This document shows positions 1-8,506 of a DNA stretch of 64,000 nt, piece after piece. The DNA is from Arachnia rubra. Its GTDB lineage: Bacteria; Actinomycetota; Actinomycetes; Propionibacteriales; Propionibacteriaceae. The position numbers were made by a program, and so were the translations under genes. The notes beneath the pieces were generated by a model. That model did no database searches, was not told the DNA's origin, and was given only the letters and a program-made list of their open reading frames with translations. The number at the start of each line of letters is the position of its first letter. Positions within the stretch are counted from its first letter, which is position 1. The DNA lies in NCBI RefSeq assembly GCF_019973735.1, contig NZ_AP024463.1, forward strand, positions 1,178,001-1,242,000, given 5' to 3'.

Positions 1-718
1 CAAGGTGGTCAAACACGGCTCGCGGGCCGCTTCCTCGCAGGCCGGGACCGCCGACACCCTCGAGGCGCTCGGACTAAACATCATGCTCGAACCGATCCGC
101 CAGGCCACAGTCCTGGACGAGGTGGGGATCACCTTTCTGTTCGCCCAGCTCTACCATCCCGCGATGAAATACGTGGCTGGGGTGCGCAAGCAACTGGCGA
201 TCCAGACCACATTCAACTTCCTTGGGCCCCTGTCGAATCCGGCCCGTCCCCAAGCTATGGCGCTTGGCGTGGCCAACGACGACATCGCGCCCGTCGTGGC
301 GCGGGTCTTGGCGGGTCGCGGTGTGCGTGGCCTGGTGTTCCGCGGTTTCGACGGCCTTGATGAGCTCACCACGACCTCCGCCTCGGATGTCTGGGTCGTT
401 GCCGACGGGCGGGTGCATCGCACGACTTTGGACCCGGCTGAGCTGGGATTGTCACCCGCCGCCCCAGCCGACCTGAGAGGGGGGGACGCGCAGCACAACG
501 CCCAGGTGGTGCGGGATCTGGTGGCGGGCAAGACCGGTCCGGTGCGTGACATCGTGGTTCTCAATGCGGCTGCGGCCTTGCTGGCCTACCGCGGGGTGAG
601 TGCGGTGGTCCCGCTGGCCGAACAGCTCGACGCCGCCTTGGGGGACGTGAGCCGCGCCATTGACGACGGTAGCGCCCACAGGAAGCTGGACGACTGGATC
701 GAGGCCACCAAAGCCTGA
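1..718 (+). CDS. trpD: Anthranilate phosphoribosyltransferase, C-terminal part (cut by window start)
   Basis: Transfers the phosphoribosyl group of PRPP to anthranilate in tryptophan synthesis, in the cytoplasm. The open frame enters from the left edge, so the N-terminal helical domain and the first PRPP-loop residues are outside the window. Visible are KHGSRAASSQAGTADTLEALG (family form KHGNRA.SS..GSAD.LEALG), then the anthranilate-binding region and FNFLGPLSNPARP, typical of TrpD. The usual Asn of KHGNRA is Ser here. About 237 residues remain of a usual 340-350. The GTG at position 5 is internal, not a start. No other trp gene is visible. Family assignment is firm. Confidence 0.93.
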   Translation, partial: KVVKHGSRAASSQAGTADTLEALGLNIMLEPIRQATVLDEVGITFLFAQLYHPAMKYVAGVRKQLAIQTTFNFLGPLSNPARPQAMALGVANDDIAPVVARVLAGRGVRGLVFRGFDGLDELTTTSASDVWVVADGRVHRTTLDPAELGLSPAAPADLRGGDAQHNAQVVRDLVAGKTGPVRDIVVLNAAAALLAYRGVSAVVPLAEQLDAALGDVSRAIDDGSAHRKLDDWIEATKA

Positions 719-850
719 TGGTCTGACCCCGCCCAGGCAGGAGAGCCAGGCTGGCGGCAACCCATCGGGGGCGGCGCGCTCACACGGGCAGTCCACGGCC
801 GGGCACTGGTAACAGTAGCCCGGCTATTCCGTGGCCGTCGGTGAGTCTCC

Positions 851-1438
851 TCAGCTGCTCGTGAGGATGGCTGCCGCCAGGGGGCCCAGCCACAGTGCCG
901 GGCCGTAGGGGAAGGGCTCCGAGGCGCGGCCGCGCAGGGCATGGATGAGAGCCCAGAGAGCACCGATCAGGGTGCCGGATACCAGGGCGAGCCCCCAGGG
1001 CTGTAGGCCCATCGATCCTGCGGTCGCGCCGACCAGCAACCCCAGGCGGACGTCACCGAAACCGAAGCTGCGGGAGAACCTCCAGACCAGCCACAGCAGC
1101 CCAGAGGCCGCGAATGCACCCGCTAGGGCCGATGCCGCCACGCCCGGGGAGGCGCAGGCAACCAGCGCAAGCCCTGCTCCAACCTGGGCAGTGGCAACCC
1201 AGTGCAGGCGTTTCGGCAGCCAGGTGGTCTTCAGATCCACCCACACCAGCGCTCCACCGGCGCCGAGATATCCGAACCACAGCGGCAGCTGCACCGGCGG
1301 GACCCGCCAGAGCGCACAGGCGCTCCCAAAGGCCACGATCCCCAGCAGGACGGCATCCCATGGCCGCGCCAGGGCGGTGTAATCAGGCGGTGGATCCGCT
1401 GGGTCCATTGCAAGACGCGGCAGCCGCGGCACCACCAC
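851..1438 (-). CDS. Prepilin peptidase-like (A24 family) membrane protein
   Basis: Resembles the catalytic half of type IV prepilin peptidases, membrane aspartyl proteases that cleave and sometimes methylate prepilins. About five hydrophobic segments are visible. The two expected catalytic aspartates lie in WVDLKTTWLP and GFGDVRL (family GxGDxK, with Arg for Lys). There is no N-terminal methylase domain. The GTG at 1438 is the first standard start, but the frame stays open upstream to about 1501 and encodes a convincing hydrophobic helix (LTLFALALASAAAAAHLIVVV) with no ATG, GTG or TTG. The true start may therefore be a rare codon overlapping the gene upstream. No pilin or secretion genes are nearby, so the substrate is unknown. 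Confidence 0.72.
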   Translation of the reverse strand: MVVPRLPRLAMDPADPPPDYTALARPWDAVLLGIVAFGSACALWRVPPVQLPLWFGYLGAGGALVWVDLKTTWLPKRLHWVATAQVGAGLALVACASPGVAASALAGAFAASGLLWLVWRFSRSFGFGDVRLGLLVGATAGSMGLQPWGLALVSGTLIGALWALIHALRGRASEPFPYGPALWLGPLAAAILTSS

Positions 1439-1497
1439 GATGAGGTGAGCCGCGGCTGCCGCCGCGCTGGCCAGGGCCAGCGCGAAAAGGGTCAGTG

Positions 1498-2262
1498 TCA
1501 GCGCTGGGCCTTTGTGAAGCCGGCCGCCTCGGCGGCCTCCTCAGAGTTGAACCAGACCTCGGCGATCGTCAGCTCGTAGCCGCGCGTGCCAGGGACGTGA
1601 TACTTCTTCGAGCGCTCATTTCCCTTGAAGATATAGCCCTCCGGGGGATTCGGGCCCACGTAGGAGCCCTCACCGAAACTCTCCTTCGGGGCCTCAGCGG
1701 CGGGCTCTGCCACCTTGGGTCCGGCAGGGGAGACAGGCTCGTTGAACTTCGCCGCGGTGGCGAAGGTGTCGTTGTTGTTGATGTAGGCGCGCGATGGCTC
1801 ATGCGCCGTCCAGCCGTCGTCCTTGGGAGTCAGGAAATGCCGCACCGCGGCGACGGCGCCGGCGACGAGCGAGCCGATGAACACGAACTTCGCGAACTTC
1901 TTGAACTTACCGCCCTTGCGCTTCTTGGCGGGCACCACGGCGATCTGGTGCCCGGCAGCCTTGTGCAGGGCCTGCTGCAGATTGGGCAGCAACTCGGTTG
2001 TGACCTTGCCGTGGGCTGCGTCGACGGCCGGCGGGACCTTGTCGAGGGCGTCGCGGATGTGCGGCTCCCAGACCTCTAGGCGCCTCGAGGCGAAATCTGC
2101 TGTGCGCTTTCCGGCCTCTCGCGCTACCGGTGCGGCCTTGCGCTGTGCTTCCGCCAGGATCGCGGCGGCCTTCTCGACGGCCTCATCCCAGATACCGCGG
2201 CTAGCCTCCGTGGCGGCGGCGGCAGAACGCGCGGCGGCCTTGGTCAGTCGTGACTTCTTCAC
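1498..2262 (-). CDS. Membrane-anchored protein with C-terminal sunset-like domain
   Basis: A predicted 254-residue protein of unknown function. Residues 1-100 are Ala/Lys/Glu-rich and helical, probably coiled. A basic stretch ([10 protein letters not shown]) precedes one membrane segment at about 127-144. An acidic/proline linker follows, and the last 45 residues ([29 protein letters not shown]) match the pattern of the small sunset domain known from actinobacterial proteins such as ArfC. The GTG start is chosen because GGAGG lies five bases upstream; the TTG 12 bases earlier is part of that ribosome site. Its stop lies just before the possible start of the prepilin-peptidase-like gene, suggesting one transcript. 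The fold call is by pattern recognition only. Confidence 0.7.
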   Translation of the reverse strand: MKKSRLTKAAARSAAAATEASRGIWDEAVEKAAAILAEAQRKAAPVAREAGKRTADFASRRLEVWEPHIRDALDKVPPAVDAAHGKVTTELLPNLQQALHKAAGHQIAVVPAKKRKGGKFKKFAKFVFIGSLVAGAVAAVRHFLTPKDDGWTAHEPSRAYINNNDTFATAAKFNEPVSPAGPKVAEPAAEAPKESFGEGSYVGPNPPEGYIFKGNERSKKYHVPGTRGYELTIAEVWFNSEEAAEAAGFTKAQR

Positions 2263-2421
2263 TGCTTCCTCCAATGGTTGGCTCGTGATCGAGCACTCCC
2301 AACGCTACCGGTTCACAGGCCACGTGGCTGCCCCCACCCGGAATCAGATGAAAATTCGGGGATAACCCCCATGCCGTTGATTTGCGGGCCGGGCCGCTGG
2401 GTTACGTGTAGGTTTGGGCGC

Positions 2422-2931
2422 ATGAGCACAGCTACTCTTCACACCACCAAGGGTGACATCGTCATCGAGTTGTTCGACGACGAGGCTCCCAACACGGTGG
2501 CGAACTTCGTCGGCCTCGCGGGGGGCACCAAGGAATACCGTGACGCGACCACGGGCGAGACCAAGACCGGGAAATTCTACGACGGCCTTGGTTTCCATCG
2601 CGTCATCGACGGGTTCATGATCCAGGGCGGCTGCCCCCTCGGCACTGGTACCGGTGGCCCCGGGTACCGTTTTGCCGACGAGTTCCACCCGGAGCACTCC
2701 TTCAACCGGCCCTACCTGCTGGCCATGGCGAACGCCGGGCCCGGCACTAATGGGTCGCAGTTTTTCATCACCGTCGCACCCACCCCGCACCTCAACCGTC
2801 GTCACACCATCTTCGGGGAGGTCAAGGACCCGGCCAGCCAGGCCGTCGTGGATGCCATTGCCACCACGGAGACGGATCACCGCGACCGCCCGACCACTCC
2901 CGTCGTGATCAACTCGGTGACCCTCTCCTGA
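2422..2931 (+). CDS. Peptidyl-prolyl cis-trans isomerase, cyclophilin type
   Basis: Single-domain cyclophilin (169 aa), catalysing prolyl bond isomerisation and probably cytoplasmic because no signal peptide is seen. Core motifs are present: [13 protein letters not shown] with the catalytic Arg, [12 protein letters not shown] and [12 protein letters not shown]. The Trp that confers cyclosporin binding in many cyclophilins is replaced by His in LNRRHTIFG. The ATG at 2422 is chosen over an upstream in-frame ATG because homologues begin MxTATLHTxxGDI. The last 55 bases overlap the end of the convergent exonuclease gene. Confidence 0.93.
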   Translation: MSTATLHTTKGDIVIELFDDEAPNTVANFVGLAGGTKEYRDATTGETKTGKFYDGLGFHRVIDGFMIQGGCPLGTGTGGPGYRFADEFHPEHSFNRPYLLAMANAGPGTNGSQFFITVAPTPHLNRRHTIFGEVKDPASQAVVDAIATTETDHRDRPTTPVVINSVTLS

Positions 2932-4643
2932 TCCATTGCGCAGTGCGCAGGCCAGGCCCAGTCGCCCACGGTACTCAGGAACCTGACCCCAGGTGACTCC
3001 AGCCATCCGGCCACGCACTCAGCCTCCTCGAAGCTCCCGGCGGGTAACCCGCCGGGAGCTTCTTCCACGGTCTCGGCCATGTCCCTGGTGATCTGGGCGG
3101 TCTCCCGGACCTGGGCGGTGCAGGCCTTGGAGGCGCCCGCGAGCTTCCCGAACCGGATGACGTGGATCGCCCACTCGCCGCCCTCCGGGGCGGCTGCTAC
3201 CAGCTCGGCGCAGCGCGCTAGGGAGAGCACCCGGTGAAGACGCCGGGAGGTCTCGTGAGCTGTCAGCAGGCGGTCGGTCAGTTCCCCCGCCTCCTCGAAG
3301 CGCTCCCCGGCCACCAGCGCCGCAAGCCGCGGAGCGGCTGAGGCCAGCAGCTCTCTGACATCGCCCCGCCAGGCTCTGCGGAGGCGCTCAACGCCCGCCT
3401 CGTAGCCTTCCGCGCCCGGTCCCAGTTCGCAAGGGGCCTGGCAACGGTCGAGCTCCGCCGCCGCACAGGCTGCACGTGGCTCCTCGCTGGAGAGCCGGTA
3501 TCTGCACTCCCGGATCCCGAACGCGTCACGGAATGCCCGGGCCATGTCCCGTGCAGCTGGTGAGGTGCGGAACGGGCCCCAGAAGATGTCCTGGGCAGAT
3601 GGCCTCCGGGTTGTCGCCAGGCGGGGGAAATGCTCATTGGTGAGTTTCAGCCACCATAGGCGCTGCTGATTCCTGGAGCGCCGGTTGTAGCGCGGTGCCT
3701 GGCCGGCGATCATGCGCAGCTCCCGCACCTCCGCCTCGAGAGCGGTGGCGCAGGTGATCGTCCTGACCCCGGTGGCCACCCGCACCATCTCGTGGATCCG
3801 GGTCCGCTGTTCCGCCGCTGAGAAATACGATGCCACCCGCCTGCGCAGGTTCCGGGACTTGCCGACATACAGAACCTCCTTGCGAGACCGGCCGTCTGTA
3901 TCACGGCCTTCGTGCTCGAACCAGTAGATCCCAGGCGCGTCCGGCAGGTCCTTGGTCCAGACGCGTTTTGCCCGGCGGTCCGGTGAGACGCGGGAGAGCA
4001 TCTCACGCAGGTCCTCAAGCGTGTCGACGCCGAGACTCCCCGCCCTTTCCAGAAGAGCATGCAGCACATCGACGGTGGCGCGGGCATCACTCAGGGCACG
4101 GTGGTCAGGCTGGGTTGTGGCATGAAAATGGGCGGCCAGTGTTCCCAGCTTGCAGTTGCGTACCTCATCCCGCGGCAGTACCTGACGGGCTAGGGTGACG
4201 GTGTCGATCACGGTGGGGCGGCCCCAGGGGATGCCTAGCTGATCGCAGGCGCGTTTCAGGAAACCCATGTCGAAGGCAGCATTGTGGGCGACCAGTACGC
4301 AGCCTGCGGAGAACTGCATGAAGCCCGGGACCGTCACTGCCTGGGAGGGTGCAGCGGCAACCATTGCGTCCGTGATGCCCGTGAGAACCTGGATCATCGC
4401 GGGGATGGGGACCGAGGGCCGCACCAGGGTCTGGAACTCGCCGAGCACCTCCCCGCCACAGACTTTCACCGCCCCGATCTCGGTGATCTGCGCATCGGAC
4501 CCCGCGCCCGTGGTCTCCAGATCCACGACACAGAAGGTGGTGGTGCGCAGGTGGGATCCCAGGTCGTCGAAGCTCGGCTGGGAGAGCTCTGCGGGGCGAT
4601 GCGGCGTCATCATGCTCAGCAAACTACCCGCCGGGCACGACAA
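2877..4643 (-). CDS. DEDDh 3'-5' exonuclease fused to UvrC-like GIY-YIG nuclease
   Basis: A 588-residue two-nuclease protein. Residues 35-195 form a DnaQ/epsilon-type exonuclease with Exo I D41-x-E43 in VDLETTG, Exo II D125 in HNAAFDMGF, and Exo III H181 and D186 in HRALSDAR. Residues 235-320 form a GIY-YIG domain (GIY at 238-240, YVG at 259-261) like the N-terminal part of UvrC, followed by a UvrC-like Cys-containing and helical region. No HhH tail is seen. The same architecture occurs in M. tuberculosis Rv2191. It probably acts in DNA repair. The TTG start has GGGAGG just upstream; an ATG pair at 4613/4610 is the alternative. Confidence 0.88.
   Translation of the reverse strand: MSCPAGSLLSMMTPHRPAELSQPSFDDLGSHLRTTTFCVVDLETTGAGSDAQITEIGAVKVCGGEVLGEFQTLVRPSVPIPAMIQVLTGITDAMVAAAPSQAVTVPGFMQFSAGCVLVAHNAAFDMGFLKRACDQLGIPWGRPTVIDTVTLARQVLPRDEVRNCKLGTLAAHFHATTQPDHRALSDARATVDVLHALLERAGSLGVDTLEDLREMLSRVSPDRRAKRVWTKDLPDAPGIYWFEHEGRDTDGRSRKEVLYVGKSRNLRRRVASYFSAAEQRTRIHEMVRVATGVRTITCATALEAEVRELRMIAGQAPRYNRRSRNQQRLWWLKLTNEHFPRLATTRRPSAQDIFWGPFRTSPAARDMARAFRDAFGIRECRYRLSSEEPRAACAAAELDRCQAPCELGPGAEGYEAGVERLRRAWRGDVRELLASAAPRLAALVAGERFEEAGELTDRLLTAHETSRRLHRVLSLARCAELVAAAPEGGEWAIHVIRFGKLAGASKACTAQVRETAQITRDMAETVEEAPGGLPAGSFEEAECVAGWLESPGVRFLSTVGDWAWPAHCAMDQERVTELITTGVVGRSR
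3031..3061. terminator. Perfect 15-bp inverted repeat inside the exonuclease gene, candidate terminator for the cyclophilin gene
   Basis: AAGCTCCCGGCGGGT at 3031-3045 is repeated inverted at 3047-3061 with one base between. It lies 100 bases past the cyclophilin stop, on the transcript side of that gene, but within the coding region of the opposing exonuclease gene. The T-tract is poor (TTCTTCC), so this is a candidate only. Confidence 0.45.
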
Positions 4644-4686
4644 AACACCTCCCCGCGCAGGTCTCGCTACATACAGTTTGGGAATG

Positions 4687-4705
4687 TCCTAAAGGTCGTT
4701 TAGGA
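4687..4705. promoter_or_regulatory. 7-5-7 inverted repeat upstream of the NlpC/P60 gene
   Basis: TCCTAAA (4687-4693), spacer GGTCG, then TTTAGGA (4699-4705) form a perfect inverted repeat in the 100-base gap between the divergent exonuclease and hydrolase genes. It sits 39 bases before the hydrolase start, where an operator for that promoter would lie. No regulator can be named. Confidence 0.4.
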
Positions 4706-4743
4706 TTCTCTCAGCCTCGTCCCCCGAGCGTCTGGAGTTTCGA

Positions 4744-5856
4744 GTGAAGTTGTTCCGTACCGGGCTGGTTGGCCTTCTTGCAGCGACCAGCGTCATCTTC
4801 GTCCCCATGGCATCCGCGGATCCCGACGCCGTAGCATCGGCCAAGGCTGACCTGGACCGCATTCAGGAGGAGTCCTCGGCCCTGGACGCCAAGCTCATTG
4901 AGACCATCTCCCGGGCTGAGGAGTCAGAGGGCAAGCTTGAGACCATCAAGCAGGACCTGTCCACCCAGGAGTCCAAGGTTGCGCAGCTGGGCACGAACCT
5001 CGGTGACCTGGCCATGATGCAGCTCAACAGCGGAGGCGGGCTCGGTGGTAGCGTCGACATCACCGGCCAGCTGCTCAGCAGCGGCGACGACTCCACCTTC
5101 CTCTCGGGACTGGGCACCATCCAGAACGAGACCGACCGGAGCGTGGCCGATCTGCAGAGCCTGCAGGTGGAGCAGGCCCGGCTGGACTCGCTCCGTGACC
5201 AGCAGAGCGCCATCACCGAGTCCCTGAAGGCAGACCGCGCATCCCAGGAGAAGCTGGCCGCGGACTATGACGCCAAAGAGGCTGAGGCCCAGAAGGTCTA
5301 CGACCGCTTGAGTGCTGAGGAGCAGGAGCGCCTCAAGGAACTGGAGCGCAAGCGCCAGGAGGAGGCCGCTGCGCGGGAGGCGCAGGAGGCTCAGCAGAGC
5401 AGCGCGAGCCCATCTCCGACGTCAAGCCCATCATCACAGTCGTCCAACAAGGCGGCTGACGGCGACAAGTCGGAAAAGTCCGATTCCCCCTCCGCGGGTG
5501 GTGGGTCTGGCCGGGCCTCTCAGGCCGTCAACTACGCCTTGGGGCAGGTCGGCAAGGGGTATGTGATGGGCACCGCGGGGCCGTCCACCTTCGACTGCTC
5601 CGGTTTGATGTACGCCGCCTACAAGCAGGTCGGGATCTCCCTACCGCGTACCTCTCAGACCCAGTACTCGGCCGGCAGCTCCGTTTCCAAGGGCGACCTG
5701 CAACCAGGTGACCTGGTCTTCTACTACAGCGGCATCACCCACGTCGGCATGTACATCGGCAATGGGAAGATCGTCCACGCGGCCAACCCCCGCAGCGGTG
5801 TCGTCACCGCCGATGTGAACTCCATGCCCTACATGGGAGCACGACGCGTCGGCTGA
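4744..5856 (+). CDS. Secreted NlpC/P60 peptidoglycan endopeptidase (RipC-like)
   Basis: A 370-residue cell-wall hydrolase expected to cleave D-Glu-mDAP or related stem-peptide bonds. A signal peptide occupies about residues 1-25 with cleavage near ASADP. Residues 27-215 form a long coiled coil rich in Glu, Gln and Ala. A Ser/Pro-rich linker follows to about 255, then the NlpC/P60 domain. The catalytic triad is visible: Cys285 in FDCSGL, His333 in HVGMYIG and His345 in HAANP. Coiled coil plus linker is the layout of RipA/RipC proteins, whose coil can keep the enzyme inactive until bound by a partner. Its place between the exonuclease and PlsC genes matches RipC in M. tuberculosis by recalled gene order. 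Confidence 0.9.
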   Translation: MKLFRTGLVGLLAATSVIFVPMASADPDAVASAKADLDRIQEESSALDAKLIETISRAEESEGKLETIKQDLSTQESKVAQLGTNLGDLAMMQLNSGGGLGGSVDITGQLLSSGDDSTFLSGLGTIQNETDRSVADLQSLQVEQARLDSLRDQQSAITESLKADRASQEKLAADYDAKEAEAQKVYDRLSAEEQERLKELERKRQEEAAAREAQEAQQSSASPSPTSSPSSQSSNKAADGDKSEKSDSPSAGGGSGRASQAVNYALGQVGKGYVMGTAGPSTFDCSGLMYAAYKQVGISLPRTSQTQYSAGSSVSKGDLQPGDLVFYYSGITHVGMYIGNGKIVHAANPRSGVVTADVNSMPYMGARRVG

Positions 5857-5866
5857 GCCCACCCAC

Positions 5867-6616
5867 ATGTGGTACACGTTCTTCAAAATCTTCATCTTTC
5901 GCCCCTTGGTGCGGCACGGTTTCCGTGCCCGCATCCATGGGGCTGGGAATGTACCCACCAGCGGTGGTGCGATTCTCGTGAGCAATCACATCGCGACGAT
6001 GGATCCGGTGATCATCCCCGCGATGCTGCCGCGGAAGGTGACCTTCCCCGCGAAGGCCGAGTTGTTCAACGGGGGACGGAATATAGGCCGCATCATCGTG
6101 GCCTGGTTCCTGAAGGCCATCGGGATGGTCCCGATGGACCGAGGTGGGGGCCGTGCGTCGGCCGTTTCCCTACAGGCCATCTTCGATGTGCTGGACAGCG
6201 GCCAGGTGGTGGCGATCTTCCCGGAGGGCACCCGCTCCCCGGACGGTCGTCTATACAAGGGCAGGACCGGGATGGCCCGTATGGTCCTGGCTTCTGGGGC
6301 CCCGGTCATCCCCGTCGGCCTGACGGGCACCCAGACGGTCAGGGGTTTCCTCGGCATACCCTGGGTCAGGCGGCCCGTCGTGACGGTGGGCAAGCCCCTC
6401 GATTTCTCAGACCTGCGGGGCCGCGAGGCCGAGACCCATGCGTTGCGCTGGGTTACGGAGGAGGTGCTCGCTGCTATTCAGCAGCTGACGGGCCAGGAAT
6501 ACGCTGACGTCTATGCCACGCGCGTCAAGTATGGCGATCTCAAAGAGAAGGGGTCCGACGAGTTTGTGCTGCCTCGTCCGGGTGGCGGCCCCAGGCCGGC
6601 GGCGAGTGGCGACTGA
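5867..6616 (+). CDS. 1-acyl-sn-glycerol-3-phosphate acyltransferase (PlsC family)
   Basis: Acylates lysophosphatidic acid to phosphatidic acid at the inner membrane face. The 249-residue protein has the family's HX4D motif at 41-46 (NHIATMDP) and the phosphate-binding FPEGTRS at 118-124, with a hydrophobic N-terminus as membrane anchor. It starts ten bases after the RipC-like gene and its stop overlaps the kinase start (TGATG), so hydrolase, acyltransferase and two-component system could share a transcript. Other substrates, such as mannosylated lipids, are possible for this family in actinobacteria. Confidence 0.88.
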   Translation: MWYTFFKIFIFRPLVRHGFRARIHGAGNVPTSGGAILVSNHIATMDPVIIPAMLPRKVTFPAKAELFNGGRNIGRIIVAWFLKAIGMVPMDRGGGRASAVSLQAIFDVLDSGQVVAIFPEGTRSPDGRLYKGRTGMARMVLASGAPVIPVGLTGTQTVRGFLGIPWVRRPVVTVGKPLDFSDLRGREAETHALRWVTEEVLAAIQQLTGQEYADVYATRVKYGDLKEKGSDEFVLPRPGGGPRPAASGD

Positions 6617-7806
6617 TGCCTGGGACACCTCCCACCTCCGCGCCCCTGGGATGGGCCCAGGCAGCCTCCTCCTGGTTCCGCAAGGACTACGACGTCCTGG
6701 GACGGGTCTTCGTGGTCACCGCCACGGTCCGCCTGGTGCTGGCGATCCACACCGTTGTCGTCTCCTCCTGGTTCATCTACCCGACCGCCAGGAACCAGCC
6801 TGGGCTGGTCGTCGCCATGGTGGTCATCGTCGTGTGGACGATTTCCGTCACGCTGCTGCTGAGGCGCCCCACCGACCGGAGCCTGTGGGTTCATCTGGCT
6901 GACAGTGCGGTGACCTGTTCCCTGATCCTCGCGACCCCGCTGGTCACGGAGCATCCCTACGGGCAGAGCTCCCTGGCGGGATATTGGATGACTGGCTGCT
7001 GCCTGTATGCGGCTGCGCTGCGGGGAACCGCCGCGGGGATCGCCGCCACCGTGGCCACCGCGATACCACTGCTGGTGATCCCGCCGCGGGTGACGATCGC
7101 TCGGATTGACCTGGTGCTGGCGATCCTCCTGATGAGCGTCTGCGTCGGGGTGCTCATCACCCAGTTCAAACGCACCATCACCGAGCAGGAACGGGCCCGG
7201 ATCCGTTCTGTGGCACTTGGGGAGCGGGAGCGGCTGTCGAGGATCGTGCACGACGGAGCCCTGCAGGTGCTCGCCCTCGTGGAGCGGGAGGGCCCGGAGC
7301 TGGGGCCGCGCGGTCTGCGCCTGGCGGAGCTGGCCCATCAATCGGAGGCTCAGTTGCGTAACCTGATCCGTGACAAGAAGATCCTCAGCGACAGCGCCAC
7401 AGCGCAGGTGGATCTGGCAGCCGTGCTGGACCGGTTCCAGAGTACGAGGGTGACTGTCTCCACGATGGCTGGCCAGGTTCTGGTCCCCAGACTGATCGCG
7501 GAGGAGGTGGAGGCTACGCTTGTTGAAGCACTGAAGAACGTCGACAAGCACGCGGGACCGGATGCGAAGGTCTGGGTTCTGCTGGACCAGGAGGACAGCT
7601 CGGAGGTGATCCTTTGGGTGCGCGACAATGGAGTTGGCATGGATTTGGCGGCTGCCAATTCAGCCGGGGACCGGGGCCGTCTCGGGATCAAGGACTCGAT
7701 CGTAGGCAGGATGACAGCGATCGGTGGCTCGGCGGTCCTCAAGTCCACTCCGGGAGAGGGGACTGAGTGGGAGCTGCGGTGTCCCGTGAAGTTTGGAGAG
7801 GCGTGA
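6616..7806 (+). CDS. Membrane sensor histidine kinase (NarL-partner type)
   Basis: A 396-residue kinase. The N-terminal half holds about five or six membrane helices (residues 30-175) with hardly any extracytoplasmic domain, so it may sense a membrane signal. The dimerisation helix has the phospho-acceptor His212 in RIVHDGALQVLAL, the HisKA_3 form used with LuxR-type regulators. A GHKL ATPase domain follows with the N-box in EALKNVDKHAG, DNGVGMD and GRLGIKDS. The gene overlaps plsC upstream by one base and the response regulator downstream by four. The signal cannot be inferred. Confidence 0.87.
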   Translation: MPGTPPTSAPLGWAQAASSWFRKDYDVLGRVFVVTATVRLVLAIHTVVVSSWFIYPTARNQPGLVVAMVVIVVWTISVTLLLRRPTDRSLWVHLADSAVTCSLILATPLVTEHPYGQSSLAGYWMTGCCLYAAALRGTAAGIAATVATAIPLLVIPPRVTIARIDLVLAILLMSVCVGVLITQFKRTITEQERARIRSVALGERERLSRIVHDGALQVLALVEREGPELGPRGLRLAELAHQSEAQLRNLIRDKKILSDSATAQVDLAAVLDRFQSTRVTVSTMAGQVLVPRLIAEEVEATLVEALKNVDKHAGPDAKVWVLLDQEDSSEVILWVRDNGVGMDLAAANSAGDRGRLGIKDSIVGRMTAIGGSAVLKSTPGEGTEWELRCPVKFGEA

Positions 7807-8471
7807 GCGAGATCGTTCGGAACCGCGTGATGCTGGTGGACGACCACCCCATGTGGATTGATGCTTTGAGTGAGGACCTCGTCGATGAGGGCTTTGAGGT
7901 CGTCGCTGCGGCCAAGAACGGGACGGAGTGCTTGCAGAGGGCTCGCGCGACCTGCCCCGACGTGGTGGTGATGGACTTGCAGATCCCGGACCCGGATGGC
8001 GCCACCTGCACGGAGCTGCTGGTCCAGGAGTTCCCGGACATCCAGGTGCTCGTGATCTCCGCCAGCGGTGAACGAGAGGACGTGCTGCGGGCCATGAAGG
8101 CCGGGGCGCGCGGCTATCTCGTGAAATCCGCCTCGAAGGCCGAGCTGATCGAGGGGGTGCGGCGTACCGCGGCGGGCGACGCGGTGTTCACACCAGGCCT
8201 GGCCGGGCTGGTGCTCGGGGAGTTCCGGCGTATGGTCAATGTGGCGCACAGCCACGACGACGATGGCCCGGTCCTGACCACCCGTGAGGTGGAGGTGCTG
8301 CGCCAGGTGGCCAAGGGCCTGGCCTACCGGGAGATCGCCGAGGAGCTGTTCGTCTCCCACCGCACCGTCCAGAACCACGTGCAGAATGTGCTGCGTAAGC
8401 TCCAGCTCCACAACCGTGTCGAACTGACTCTGTACGCCATCGACCAGGGGCTTCACAAACCCAGCGAATGA
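7803..8471 (+). CDS. NarL/LuxR-family response regulator
   Basis: Cognate regulator of the preceding kinase. The receiver domain covers about residues 7-125, with the acidic pair in LVDDH and the phospho-acceptor Asp58 in VVMDLQIPD. A LuxR-type helix-turn-helix lies at about 155-215 (LTTREVEVLRQVAKGLAYREIA, VSHRTVQNHV). The GTG at 7803 is chosen because it overlaps the kinase stop as GTGA, giving 222 aa. An ATG 36 bases upstream would add an unlikely tail. Target genes are unknown. Confidence 0.9.
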   Translation: MSEIVRNRVMLVDDHPMWIDALSEDLVDEGFEVVAAAKNGTECLQRARATCPDVVVMDLQIPDPDGATCTELLVQEFPDIQVLVISASGEREDVLRAMKAGARGYLVKSASKAELIEGVRRTAAGDAVFTPGLAGLVLGEFRRMVNVAHSHDDDGPVLTTREVEVLRQVAKGLAYREIAEELFVSHRTVQNHVQNVLRKLQLHNRVELTLYAIDQGLHKPSE

Positions 8472-8506
8472 ACGTCCCGTCGCGTCTGTGAGGTAATCTT
8501 CCCCGC

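Noticed and set aside
4644..4743. ydaO (c-di-AMP) riboswitch before the NlpC/P60 gene
   Set aside because: These riboswitches often precede such hydrolases in actinobacteria, but the 100-base gap is too short and lacks the conserved core.
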